DNA from: Micromonospora nigra | GTDB lineage: Bacteria > Actinomycetota > Actinomycetes > Mycobacteriales > Micromonosporaceae | Assembly (NCBI RefSeq): GCF_900091585.1 | Contig: NZ_FMHT01000003.1 | Coordinates: 310,001 to 374,000, forward strand | Reading direction: 5' to 3' | DNA: 64,000 bases | In this document: one piece after another, positions 55,001 through 61,800 of the stretch | Numbering within the stretch: the first letter of the stretch is position 1 | Layout: the number at the start of each line of letters is the position of its first letter | Made by a program: the position numbers and the translations under genes | Notes under the pieces: model-generated | Database searches by the model: none | Told to the model about the DNA's origin: nothing | Seen by the model: only the letters and a program-made list of their open reading frames with translations

Positions 55001-58000
55001 ACCGGTGAGGGTGGCGGTGTCCACGGGGACGCCCCGCACGTGCAGTCGGGCCACGGCGGCGAGCAGGTCCGCCGGCTCCCGGTCGACGGACCGCATGGCG
55101 GGCACGACGGCCAGGTCGTCGTCGGTGTCGTCGGTGTCGTCGGTCAGGCACCCCTGGGCCATCGTGGTGAGCACCCCGGCGGGGCCGACCTCCAGGAACG
55201 TGGTCACCCCCAGCCGGCGCAGGGCGCGTACGCCGTCGTGGAAGCGGACGGTGCCGCGTACGTGGTCGACCCAGTGGTCGGGCGAGCAGAGCCGGGCCGG
55301 GTCGAGGGGCTCGCCGGTCAGGTTGGACACCACCGGCAGGTGCGGGGTGCGGTAGGTGAGGCCGGCGGCGACGGCGCGGAAGTCGGCCAGCATCGGTTCC
55401 ATGTGCGGCGAGTGGAACGCGTGGGAGACGCGCAGCCGGTTGGTGCGCCGGCCGGCGGCGCGCAGGGTGGCCGCGACGGCCAGCACCGCGTCGGTGTCGC
55501 CGGACAGGACGACGCTGGTCGGGCCGTTGACGGCGGCCAGCCCCACCCGGTCGGTGAGGTGGGCGGCCACCTCGGCCTCGGCGGCCTCGACGGCGACCAT
55601 CGCGCCCCCGGTGGGCAGCTGCTGCATCAGCCGGGCGCGGGCGGCCACCAACGCCGCCGCGTCGGCCAGGGACAGCACCCCGGCGACGTGCGCGGCGGTC
55701 AGCTCGCCGACGGAGTGGCCGAGCACCGCGTCGGGGCGTACGCCCCAGGATTCCAGCAGCCGGTAGAGGGCGACCTCGACGGCGAACAGGGCCGGCTGGG
55801 TGTAGAGGGTCTGGTCGAGCAGGTCGGCGCGCTCGTCGCCCTGGGGTGCGGCCACGACGGCGGCCACCGGGTGCGGGGCCTCGCCGGAGAGGCAGCGGTC
55901 CAGCTCGGCGCAGGCCGCGTCGAAGGCGTCGGCGAAGACCGGGTACGCCTCGCGCAGTCCCTGACTCATACCGGGACGCTGGCCGCCCTGGCCGCCGAAG
56001 AGCAGACCGAGATGGCCGTCGACCGGCCGGCCGGTGGGTACGGTCTCGGTGTCGCCGCGGGCCAGCGCGGTCAGCCCGGCCCGGGTGGCGGTCGGGTCGC
56101 CGGCCAGCACGACGGCCCGGTGGTCCAGGGCGGCGCGGGTGGTGGCCAGGGCGTGGCCGACGTCGGCCGGGTCGACGTCGGCACCGGGACCGTCCAGCCA
56201 GGTGAGCAGACGGGCAGCCTGGTCGCGCAGCGCCTCCGCGGTGGCAGCCGAGATCGGCCACGGCACGGGTGTCCGGCGGTGGGTGTCGGTCCCGCTGTCC
56301 GCGGCGTGGTCGGCCGGGGCGAGGTCTGCGGGGGGTGCCTCGACGATGAGGTGGGCGTTGGTGCCGCTGATGCCGAACGACGAGACACCGGCCCGGCGCG
56401 GCCGGTCCACCCGGGGCCACGGACGGTCCTCGGTGAGCAGGCGCACGGCACCGGCGGTCCAGTCCACCTCGGACGTCGGGGCGTCCACGTGCAGGGTGCG
56501 GGGCAGGGTCGCGTGCCGCATCGCGAGGATCATCTTGATCACCCCCGCCGCGCCGGCGGCGGCCTGGGTGTGGCCGAGGTTGGACTTCAACGAGCCCAGG
56601 GCCAGCGGGGCGGCGTCGCCCCGGCCCTGCCCGTACGTGGCCAGCAGCGCCTGGGCCTCGATCGGGTCACCGAGGCGGGTGCCGGTGCCGTGGGCCTCGA
56701 CGGCGTCCACGTCCGCCGGGCTGAGCCCGGCGTTGGCGAGGGCACGGCGGATCACCCGCTCCTGGGCGGGACCGTTGGGGGCGGTGAGCCCGTTGGACGC
56801 CCCGTCGGAGTTGATGGCGCTGCCGCGCAGCACGGCCAGCACGGGGTGGCCGTTGCGTCGGGCGTCGGAGAGGCGCTCCAGCAGCAGCACGGCGACACCC
56901 TCGGACCAGCCGGTGCCGTCGGCGGCGTCGGCGAACGCCTTGCAGCGGCCGTCGGGGGCCAGTCCGCGCTGCCGGCTGAACTCGACGAACGCCTGCGGGG
57001 TGCCCATCACGGCGACGCCGCCGGCCACCGCGAGCGTGCAGTCCCCGGCACGCAGGGCCTGCGCGGCCAGGTGCAGCGCGACCAGCGACGAGGAGCAGGC
57101 GGTGTCCACGGTGACCGCCGGGCCCCCCAGCCCGAGGGCGTACGCCACCCGGCCGGAGACGACGCTTCCGGCGGTGCCGACGCCGAGGTAGCCCTCGGTG
57201 CCGGGCGGGGCATGGCGCAGGTTGGCGGCGTAGTCGTGGTGCATGACGCCGGTGAACACGCCGGTGGCGGTGCCGCGCAGCGAGGTGGGGTCGATGCCGG
57301 CGCGTTCGCACAGTTCCCACGACGTCTCCAGCAGCAGCCGCTGCTGCGGGTCCATCGCCAGAGCCTCGCGGGGGCTGATCCCGAACAGGGTGGCGTCGAA
57401 GTCCGCCGCGTCCGGCAGGAACCCGCCGACACGCACGTACGAGGTGCCGGGCCGGTCGGGGTCGTCCGAGAACAGGCGGGTGAGGTCCCAACCCCGGTCG
57501 GCGGGGAAGTCGGTGAGCCCTTCGCCGCCCTGCGCGACGAGGTCCCACAGCTGTTCGGGCGAGCCGATCCCGCCGGGCAGCCGGCAGGCCATGGCCACGA
57601 CGACCACCGGGTCGTCGGCGTCCGCACCCGCGCCGGGGTGTTCCGGGTCGGCCGCGCCGGAGGTGGCGCCCCGCAGCCGGGCGGTCAGGTGCCCGGCGAG
57701 GGCGGCGGGGCTGGGATGGTCGAAGGCCGCCGTGGCCGACAGTCGCACCCCGGTGGCCCGGGCCAGCCGGTCGCGCAGCGTGACGGCGCCGACGGAGGTG
57801 AAGCCGAGTTCGGTGAATGCGCGACCGGGACGGACCGCCGCCGCGCCGGCCAGGCCCGCGATCTCGGCGGTGGCGGCGCGGACCAGGTCCAGCACGAGCC
57901 GGTCGGCCTCGACGGTGGTCAGCCCGGCGAGCCGGCGGCGCAGCGCGTCGGCGTCGGCGGCGTCGGGCTCCACGACGGGAGGTGCGGGCCACGCGGGATG

Positions 58001-60742
58001 GGTGGCGGCGACCGGATCGGCGGGTACGGCGAGCAGGAGGAGGTCGCCGCCGTCGTGCGCCACGTCGAACGCGGTGAGGTCGACGTCCGGCTGGTCTCCC
58101 GCCGTGCCGATCAGCCGGGCCGGCAGTCCCGCCGCGCGGCGGCGGGCGACGAGGGCGTGCAGGGCGCCGACGGCCACGGCGGCCCGGTCCCGGCCGGCGG
58201 CGCCCAGCAGGAGGGTCGCCGGCACGGCGACGGTGAACGCGGTCGCGTCGGCGTGGCGCGTGCGGGCGTCCAGCGTCTCGGCGAGGGCCAGCAGCGGCCC
58301 GGCGTCGTCGAGGTCGGTGTCGGACGGGCAGAGGAAGACCGCGCCGACCACCTCGTCGGCGGGCGGGGCCGGGGCCGGGCCGGGTCGGGCCGTCGCCGCG
58401 GTGGGCGGGGTCGCGGCGGCCGGCGCCCCCGGGCCGGGCACCGGCAGCGTCCCGGCGTCGACGCCGGCGGCGGCGAGCTCCGCCACCAGGTCGGCCGGCG
58501 CGCTGCCGGTCAGGCGCAGCCGCCGGGCGCCGAGTGCGCCGGTCAGGTGCCGGGCCAGCGCCGCCCCGGTGGGCCCGTCGAGGCCCGTGACCACCGCTGG
58601 CGCGGCGGGGTCGACGACGGTCGCCGCCCGTGCGGGCGGGTCGGCGGGGACCGGGCCGAGGACGGGGTGCCGGGCGGTGCCCGCACGTAGCGCCACCTGC
58701 GCGACGTCGGCGTCGAGCACGGCGGGCAGCAGGACGGTCGAGGTGGGGTCGGCGTCCCGGTCGACCAGCAGGAGCCGACCCGGGTGGGCGGCCTGTAGGC
58801 AGCGACCCACCGTCCAGGCGACGACGGCCGCCGGCACGAGGTCCGGGTCGTCGGCCCCGTCCGGGGTGGACGCGCACACCGCCCCGGTGGTCAGCAGCAC
58901 CAGCCGGCTGGCGGCGTACCGGTCGTCGGCGAGCAGTTCGCCCAGCCCGTCGACCGGATCCGGCGCGTCGGCGGCTGGCAGCACCACCACGTCGGGCACG
59001 TCGGGGTCCGCGCGCAGCGCGTCGAGATCCGGGTACGACCGGAACCGGTCGTCCGGTGCGACCACGCGCAGCGCGTCGACCAGCGGTTCGCCGTCCGCGC
59101 CCAGCACCGCCCACCGGCGGCCCGGGCCGGGGGTGCTGGTCGGGGCCAGCGGTCGCCAGGTGATCCGGCTCAGCGTCTCGTGGTGGCCGCCGTTGACGGC
59201 GCGCAGCCGGGCCGGGAGTTCCCGCAGCAGCCGGCGGATGACCTTGCCGGAGGCGGTGCGGGGCACCTGCCCGATCTCGTACAGCGCGGCGGGCACCTTG
59301 TGGTAGGACAGCCGCTGCCGGCACGCCGCGTACGCCTCACGCGGGTCGAGGCCCTCCGGCGTGGGGACGACGTACGCCACCGGCACCTCGCCGAGCACCT
59401 CGTGGGGCAGGCCGGTGACGGCCACGTCGGCGATGCCGGGCACCGGGCGCAGGGCCTCCTCCACCTCGGACGGGTGGACCTTCTCCCCGCCCCGGATGAT
59501 CAGTTCCTGGTGTCGGCCGGTGACGAACAGGTTGCCGTCGGCGTCGCGGCGGGCCAGGTCGCCGGTGCGGTACCAGCCGTCGCGCAGCGCGGCGGCGGTG
59601 ACCTCCGGCAGGCCGTGGTAGCCGCGCATGACGCTCGGTCCGCGTACCCACACCTCGCCCTCACCGCCGGTCGGGACGTCCAGTCCCGTCTGCGGGCTCA
59701 CCAGGCGCACCTCGACGCCGGGCACGGGCTGTCCACAGGAGCCCTCGACGGTGGGCCGGTCGGGGCGGGTGATCGCGATCGACCCGCAGGTCTCGGTGCT
59801 GCCGTAGGCGTCGAGCAGCGGAGCGGCGAAGACCTCCTCGAAGGACCGGCGCAGCGCGCCGGTGGTGATCGCCCCGCCGACCAGGCACACCCGCAGGGCG
59901 GGGGCGCGGAAACCGGTGTCGCGGGCGGCGGCGACCAGATGGTGGTACATGGCCGGCACCCCGGCCAGCACGGTCGCGGCGTCGGTGTCGACGGCGCGCA
60001 GCACGTCGTCTGCGGCGAAGCCGTCGACGAGCCGGGCGGACGCGCCGACGGCGGTCACGCTCAGCACGCAGCCGATGTGCGACAGGCTGTGGAACAGCGG
60101 CAGCGGCCACACCACCCGGTCGTCGGGGGTGAGCCCGGGGATCGGCACGTAGCAGGAGGCCACCGACCACAGGCAGCTGCGCTGGGTGGACAGCACGCCC
60201 TTGGGGCGGCCGGTGGTGCCGGAGGTGTAGAGCATCCAGGCGGTCTCGTCGAGGCCCAGGTCGTCGCGGGCGTCGACGCCCGGCTCGGTGTCGGCCAGGT
60301 CGCGCCAGGCGGCGACGGCGTCGGGCGTCGGGTCGTCGCCGGTCACCCACAGCCGCAGGCCCGGCCGGCCGGCGCGCAGCCGGCGCAGCTGGTCGAGGTG
60401 CTGCGGGTCGGTCACCACCAGCACCGCGCCGGAGTCGTCGAGCAGATGAGCCAGCTCCGCGTCGGTGCTGCGCGGGTTCAGCGGTACGCCGACGGCGGCG
60501 GCGCGGGCGACCGCCAGCCAGGTCTCCACCGTCTCCACCCGGTTGCCCAGGCAGAACGCCACCCGGTCGCCGCGTTCCACCCCGGCCGAGGCGAGGTGCC
60601 CGGCCAGGCGTCGGGTCCGTGCCTCCAGATCGCCGTAGCGGACGGCACGCCGGTCGTCGCGGAACGCGACCTTGTCCCCGAACCGGTCGGCATGGGCCCT
60701 GAGCAGGGCGGGCAACGGCTGGATCAGGTCGCTCCGAAGCAT
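46016..60742 (-). CDS. Loading-module polyketide synthase (PKS A): A-relic KR-ACP loader plus two extension modules
   Basis: A 4,908-residue protein starting MLRSDLIQPLPALLRAHADR, very like the start of RifA. Order seen: an adenylation (AMP-ligase) domain with TSGTTGRPKG near residue 172, a degenerate KR-like stretch, an ACP, then KS-AT-DH(dead)-KR-ACP and KS-AT-DH-ER-KR-ACP. The adenylation domain should activate an aromatic acid as acyl-AMP and load the first ACP. AHBA is inferred from the RifA resemblance and the nearby aminodehydroquinate synthase gene, not proven. The C-terminus (DDEIFSLIDTELGL) is a docking tail. The ATG at 60742 has only a weak GGATGG upstream. It heads an apparent operon with the hydroxylase and methyltransferase genes, and is read divergently from the gene at 60907. 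As the only loader in the window, it starts the assembly line. Confidence 0.97.
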   Translation of the reverse strand: MLRSDLIQPLPALLRAHADRFGDKVAFRDDRRAVRYGDLEARTRRLAGHLASAGVERGDRVAFCLGNRVETVETWLAVARAAAVGVPLNPRSTDAELAHLLDDSGAVLVVTDPQHLDQLRRLRAGRPGLRLWVTGDDPTPDAVAAWRDLADTEPGVDARDDLGLDETAWMLYTSGTTGRPKGVLSTQRSCLWSVASCYVPIPGLTPDDRVVWPLPLFHSLSHIGCVLSVTAVGASARLVDGFAADDVLRAVDTDAATVLAGVPAMYHHLVAAARDTGFRAPALRVCLVGGAITTGALRRSFEEVFAAPLLDAYGSTETCGSIAITRPDRPTVEGSCGQPVPGVEVRLVSPQTGLDVPTGGEGEVWVRGPSVMRGYHGLPEVTAAALRDGWYRTGDLARRDADGNLFVTGRHQELIIRGGEKVHPSEVEEALRPVPGIADVAVTGLPHEVLGEVPVAYVVPTPEGLDPREAYAACRQRLSYHKVPAALYEIGQVPRTASGKVIRRLLRELPARLRAVNGGHHETLSRITWRPLAPTSTPGPGRRWAVLGADGEPLVDALRVVAPDDRFRSYPDLDALRADPDVPDVVVLPAADAPDPVDGLGELLADDRYAASRLVLLTTGAVCASTPDGADDPDLVPAAVVAWTVGRCLQAAHPGRLLLVDRDADPTSTVLLPAVLDADVAQVALRAGTARHPVLGPVPADPPARAATVVDPAAPAVVTGLDGPTGAALARHLTGALGARRLRLTGSAPADLVAELAAAGVDAGTLPVPGPGAPAAATPPTAATARPGPAPAPPADEVVGAVFLCPSDTDLDDAGPLLALAETLDARTRHADATAFTVAVPATLLLGAAGRDRAAVAVGALHALVARRRAAGLPARLIGTAGDQPDVDLTAFDVAHDGGDLLLLAVPADPVAATHPAWPAPPVVEPDAADADALRRRLAGLTTVEADRLVLDLVRAATAEIAGLAGAAAVRPGRAFTELGFTSVGAVTLRDRLARATGVRLSATAAFDHPSPAALAGHLTARLRGATSGAADPEHPGAGADADDPVVVVAMACRLPGGIGSPEQLWDLVAQGGEGLTDFPADRGWDLTRLFSDDPDRPGTSYVRVGGFLPDAADFDATLFGISPREALAMDPQQRLLLETSWELCERAGIDPTSLRGTATGVFTGVMHHDYAANLRHAPPGTEGYLGVGTAGSVVSGRVAYALGLGGPAVTVDTACSSSLVALHLAAQALRAGDCTLAVAGGVAVMGTPQAFVEFSRQRGLAPDGRCKAFADAADGTGWSEGVAVLLLERLSDARRNGHPVLAVLRGSAINSDGASNGLTAPNGPAQERVIRRALANAGLSPADVDAVEAHGTGTRLGDPIEAQALLATYGQGRGDAAPLALGSLKSNLGHTQAAAGAAGVIKMILAMRHATLPRTLHVDAPTSEVDWTAGAVRLLTEDRPWPRVDRPRRAGVSSFGISGTNAHLIVEAPPADLAPADHAADSGTDTHRRTPVPWPISAATAEALRDQAARLLTWLDGPGADVDPADVGHALATTRAALDHRAVVLAGDPTATRAGLTALARGDTETVPTGRPVDGHLGLLFGGQGGQRPGMSQGLREAYPVFADAFDAACAELDRCLSGEAPHPVAAVVAAPQGDERADLLDQTLYTQPALFAVEVALYRLLESWGVRPDAVLGHSVGELTAAHVAGVLSLADAAALVAARARLMQQLPTGGAMVAVEAAEAEVAAHLTDRVGLAAVNGPTSVVLSGDTDAVLAVAATLRAAGRRTNRLRVSHAFHSPHMEPMLADFRAVAAGLTYRTPHLPVVSNLTGEPLDPARLCSPDHWVDHVRGTVRFHDGVRALRRLGVTTFLEVGPAGVLTTMAQGCLTDDTDDTDDDLAVVPAMRSVDREPADLLAAVARLHVRGVPVDTATLTGAGPHRRVDLPTYPFQRRHYWLPYSAVAGGPADVGLADAGHPLLGAVLPVAGTGQLVCTGRIAATTHPWLAACDGRPATLPATALLDVLTHLGGLLDAPTVERLRTPGPTPLPAGLAVDVQVTVDGPDDRLRRVARCHVRVAEGHPWQEIAEAVLAPADPAAGPATTVPAWPPAGARPVDLTDPGNRALAGDPARAAWLTADRLFVDVRLPDDARDTDTERYGVHPLVLDAALRLLPLADFAPADATVPTDWSGVRVHATGAHTLRVCLAPAGADAVTLSAVDDTGAPVLDVDRVVLRAVASPPAAPVTGTGPAALYAVDRLPAPGPATPVPAWTLADGTPPDGSLPPVLVVRVGDGDPDHPVPDRAHAVGLDILGVLQRWLADPRADTTRLALAVRDGDAVHAPVVGLVRVAQAEHPGRFLLLHLDATDDATVRAALAAGPDEPEVAVHDGRTLLPRLRPVEHRPAAAPPTDIDPAGPPTPATELPLPALAGGTVLVTGGTGGVGRHVAAHLATAHGVAELVLLSRTGRRADWMDALTDTGVDIRVVAADVADRAALAEIVAGLADRLVAVVHAAGTTDDALLTGLDAARWEHTLRAKVHGAWHLHELTADLDLAAFVLFSSASATFGSPGQGNYAAGNAFLDALAAHRRAHGLPATALAWGLWAAEDGMAGRLTPTDLARLARGGTRPLDPAAGLALFDAALHLDRPTLAPIGLDLAAVRASGEVPAVLRAMLPPPPRRAVNADPGPATAAGFADQLAGLDEAERVNLLRELVRTRCATVVGHTGPDQIEPRRPFRDLGFDSLMAVELSNRLSAATGVRLAPHAVFNHPTPDLLAAHLHARLFGAASTATTDTGIVTTDEPVAVVAMACRFPGGIGSPEDLWRLLDTGGDVIGDLPTDRGWPDLYDPVPGTPGRTYVRAGGFLTGIADFDAAFFGISPREALAMDPQHRLLLETSWEALERAGLDPGTLRGSRTGVFAGTHGQDYADQVTPGGTADDGETTADEGHLLTGTAASVLSGRVAYALGLEGPAVTVDTACSASLVALHLAVQALRAGDCDLALAGGVSVMSSPAGLTGFSRQRGLAADGRSKAFAEEADGFGMSEGVGVLVVERLSDARRRGHPVLALVRGTAVNSDGASNGLTAPNGPSQERVIRAALAAAGLTPADVDAVEAHGTGTPLGDPIEAEAILATYGQDRGDAAPLLLGSVKSNLGHTQAAAGVAGVLKMILAMRHGVLPRTLHAATRTSRVDWDAGSVDLLTEARPWPRADRPARAGVSSFGISGTNAHVVVEAVPAAEPAAPAVPAPPHPTALPWLLSARTPDALAGQARRLREHLTAHPEQPPLDVAWSLAGTRATFDARAVVVGTDHRRVAAALDALADGRPHPDLVRGEAAPAGRPVFVFPGQGSQWPGMTLDLIDQAPVFAERMAACDAALRPYLGCSLLDVLRQAPGAPAFDQVDVVQPALFAVMVSLAELWRSYGIQPAAVVGHSQGEIAAACVAGVLSLPDAARLVALRCRVLRALVGHGTMASVALPADVVRERIAHHGDRVAVAVVNGPTSVVVSGDEAVVEDILAELTAEGIRARRVPIDYPSHSAHVERVRDELAEAVAGIRPGPAAVPLYSTTDLRWLDGEEMGPDYWYRNLRQPVELEQAIRALAGQGHDTFVECSPHPVLTAGIEETLAGQDQPALVVGSVHRGQGDRARFLLSAAQLHVRGVPVDWQPALAGGRRVDLPTYAFDHRRYWPRRIDGPGDVGAAGLDTSGHPLLGASVVLAETRGHLFTGRLAPTATAWLVDHRVGDTVLLPGTGLVELCLRAGDEVGCPVLDELVIEAPFALPDDAATQVQVAVGPAAGDGRRSATVHSRPADGPPGAPWTRHATATLSAEQPDPPAGPAAWPPRDARPVDLTDFYPRLVADGYGYGPAFQGLRAVWTTPDEVYAEVELPAGPRADADRYGLHPALLDAALHAAHFGGIGDAGPDKLLLPFAWNGVTLHAAGATTLRVRLRRVAPHTIALTAADAGGAAVVQVASLAMRPISRTELGARDAAVDDALFRLDWQPVVGSSPAPAVRVAALGRAVGAFTRYADLAALGRAVDAGAPRPDAVLASLAGTEPRGGSGDRARTVAAEALTLVQGWLADPRWADTPLVLLTRGAVGVHSAAEVDDPDAATAWGLVRSAQSEHPDRFVLLDADTPPGTDELAAVLATGEPQVALRGGSPYAPRLARRADAPTLAPPAGATAWRLDAPARGSLDTLALTATDAADRPLGPLEVRVQVRAAGLNFRDVLNALGHYPGDPGPPGGEAAGVVTEVGDAVTDLRPGDRVLGVFTGCFGPVAVTDRRLLVPVPDGWTFAQAATVPVVFLTAYHGLVDLAGLRAGEAVLVHAAAGGVGMAAVQLARHLGAEVYATASPAKWPALRAMGLPEDHLASSRTLDFETHIRTATGGRGVDVVLDSLAREFVDASLRLLPRGGRFMEMGKTDLRDPDRVAADHPGVSYQPYDLTTVDPAEIQRMLVDLMDLFAAGALTPLPVRAWDVRQAPEAFRHVSQARHVGKVVLTMPTRWHPDGTVLVTGGTGLLGGLVARRLVTGHGVRHLLLASRGGPTAPGAVTLARELTDLGATVTVTTADVADRDQVARLVAAVPAEHPLTAVVHLAGVLDDGVVTALTPDRFDTVFGPKVDAARHLDEATRHLDLAGFVLFSSGAGVFGVPGQGNYAAANAYLDALARRRRGAGLPAQSYAWGLWQQASAMTAGLDRTDSRISARDGQLAIPTDLGMALFDAALGAPEEHLVPTRVDVSALVGRATVPAMMRGLVRRERPRARAEATTGGRDLAGQLRALTTAEQSVLLLDLVRAEAATVLGHGTADAVRPTQAFNEIGFDSLTAVELRNRLTEATGHRLPPTVIFDYPDPTALADFLRVQLVPDGGQAAPAILAELENLERSLAETVVEPELHTQVAARLEVLVAKWRTMRGASATDHDLDLQQASDDEIFSLIDTELGL
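46270..52425 (-). other. PKS A module 2: KS-AT(methylmalonyl-like, YPSH)-DH-ER-KR-ACP
   Basis: Approximate residues of PKS A: KS from 2774 with TACSASL, AT from 3312 (FPGQGSQWPGM) with GHSQGEIAAA and YPSH near 3503, DH from 3675 with DHRVGDTVLLPG, ER about 4158-4460 (NFRDVLNALG, GAGGVGMAA-type AAAGGVGMAA), KR from 4475 with LDD and [12 protein letters not shown] near 4790. GHSQGE points to methylmalonyl-CoA; YPSH is an unusual form of YASH. A methyl-branched, fully reduced unit is predicted. Confidence 0.85.
52470..57618 (-). other. PKS A module 1: KS-AT(malonyl)-DH(inactive)-KR(B-type)-ACP
   Basis: Approximate residues of PKS A: KS from 1042 with TACSSSL, AT from 1580 (FGGQGGQRPGM) with GHSVGEL and HAFH near 1773, DH-like region from 1950, KR from 2406 with TTDD at the LDD position and GQGNYAAGN, ACP near 2715. 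The DH reads WLAACDGRPATLPA where the catalytic HxxxGxxxxP should be, and its second motif is LDAALRLL instead of DAALH. Dehydration is therefore unlikely, and a beta-hydroxyl unit is predicted. A (Thr-Asp-Asp) repeat lies after the AT near residue 1870. Confidence 0.88.
55110..55145. repeat. Trinucleotide-like repeat encoding (Thr-Asp-Asp)n in PKS A
   Basis: Repeated GTCGTCGGT units on the plus strand encode LTDDTDDTDDDL in PKS A module 1, downstream of the AT core. It is a low-complexity in-frame tract in a loop near the position before the final AT helix; length change by slippage would preserve the frame. Confidence 0.6.
57672..60742 (-). other. PKS A loading module: adenylation domain, relic ketoreductase, ACP
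   Basis: Adenylation domain at about residues 10-515: YTSGTTGRPKG near 172, YGSTETCG near 316, and the lysine-bearing tail ending RTASGKVIRRLLRELP. Residues about 540-900 look like a ketoreductase that has lost its catalytic set: VTGLDGPTGAALARHL keeps part of the nucleotide loop, but the Ser/Tyr region reads LLLGAAGRDRAAVAVGALHAL with no catalytic Tyr. ACP at about 931-1024 with GFTSVGAVTL carrying the phosphopantetheine serine. RifA-type loaders adenylate AHBA and transfer it to their own carrier domain without coenzyme A. Confidence 0.88.
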
Positions 60743-60906
60743 GTCACCATCCGTCCGTCGGCGAGACTCTCCATTCGCGGCGTAGACCTCGCTCGCCGTA
60801 ACGGCCCAAGTCTTCCGAGCACCCCGGCGGGGGACCTACCCCTGTCACCCCCTAACCCGTCCCCAGTTCCGCCCGCTGATCGGCCGGCGGCGCAGGCCCC
60901 GGACCC
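60743..60906. promoter_or_regulatory. Divergent promoter gap upstream of PKS A and the LanB-C-like gene
   Basis: The 164-bp gap separates two diverging start codons. Two CCCCT boxes about 10 bp apart (ACCCCT at 60838-60843 and CCCCCT at 60848-60853) lead into CCCCTAACCCGT (60849-60860), the same 12-mer found at 42447-42458. This supports common control of PKS A, PKS B-C and the starter-supply genes. No confident -10/-35 pair was identified. Confidence 0.55.
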
Positions 60907-61800
60907 ATGATGTGGTCGACCTGCGCAGACCGTCGTGCCCGTGCCCCCCGCCCGCCGTCAGTCGAGGTGCCGTCGTTGGAACGCTCGTGGATGTTCGCCC
61001 GCCTCGCCGTGCCGAACGGTGAGTTACCGGACGAACGCGTGGCCGCGCTGGTCGGGTCGGTGCTCGTCGGGCTCGTCACCGCCGCCCGGCGCGTCGACCC
61101 GGCGGTCCAGTGGTTCTTCGACCGGGTCGACTCCCCCACCGGGCCGCGACTGAGCGTGGGCTTCCACGCCACCCCGACCGCGCTCGACACGGTACGGGCG
61201 GGGCTGTGCGCGTACGATCCGCAGGTCGCGTTCACCGGCGATCCGTACGCGGTGCGCGACGCCGCCCGGGGCGGTCCGCTCGCGTCCGCCGGCAGCGACC
61301 TGGCCCTGATCCTGCTCGGCGGCGACGCCCCCCTGCCGGGCGGCGCGCAGTTGCCGCTGGCCGTGGCGCACCTGCGACACCTGGCCGGGCTGGTGCCGGC
61401 GGCCGACCGGTTGGCGTTCCTGTTCCTGCACTGGCAGGACCGTGGTCACCAGCTCACCGGCGCACACCGGCGGGACCTGGCCGCGCGGGCGGCGGCCGGG
61501 GCGGAGAAGATCGTGCTGTCGGCCGGTGACCTGCCGCTGTCCAGTGCGGTGGGTGACGCGTGGCGGCGCTACCTGGCCCGGGTGGCCGAGGTGGTCGACG
61601 ACAGCCAGGGGGCGGCGCCCCGCGGTTACCTGCTGGCGCGGCACGCCCAGCTCACCCACGACAGGTGGGGCATCGGTCCGGACGTCGACGCGCTGGCCGC
61701 GCTGGCGTTGCGGCTGTCGATGGTGCGGGACCGCCCGGTGGTGCCCGCGCCGAGGTCCGTACCGCCGAGGAGGCAGTCCCGTGCATCCGTCCCCCACTGA
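60907..61800 (+). CDS. Stand-alone protein resembling the C-terminal domain of LanB/thiopeptide enzymes
   Basis: About 297 residues if ATG 60907 is used; the first 27 residues are Arg/Pro-rich, so a later start (for example the ATG at residue 29, SWMFARLAVP) is possible. Recognisable pattern: SWMFARLAV at the N-terminus, QWFFDRVDSPTGPRLSVGF near residue 68 (compare WFFIRYxDPxxHLRLRF in lantibiotic dehydratase C-terminal and thiopeptide proteins), and LLARHAQLTHDRWGIGPDVDALAALALRL near the C-terminus (compare the HxxxNRxG...E...LA ending of that family). Key His/Arg residues are partly replaced, so it is a divergent member. The stop overlaps the next gene by 20 bp, so the two are translationally coupled. 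The function is unknown; relatives catalyse glutamate elimination, cycloaddition or tRNA-dependent ligation in peptide natural products. The family call is by eye. Confidence 0.5.
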   Translation: MMWSTCADRRARAPRPPSVEVPSLERSWMFARLAVPNGELPDERVAALVGSVLVGLVTAARRVDPAVQWFFDRVDSPTGPRLSVGFHATPTALDTVRAGLCAYDPQVAFTGDPYAVRDAARGGPLASAGSDLALILLGGDAPLPGGAQLPLAVAHLRHLAGLVPAADRLAFLFLHWQDRGHQLTGAHRRDLAARAAAGAEKIVLSAGDLPLSSAVGDAWRRYLARVAEVVDDSQGAAPRGYLLARHAQLTHDRWGIGPDVDALAALALRLSMVRDRPVVPAPRSVPPRRQSRASVPH

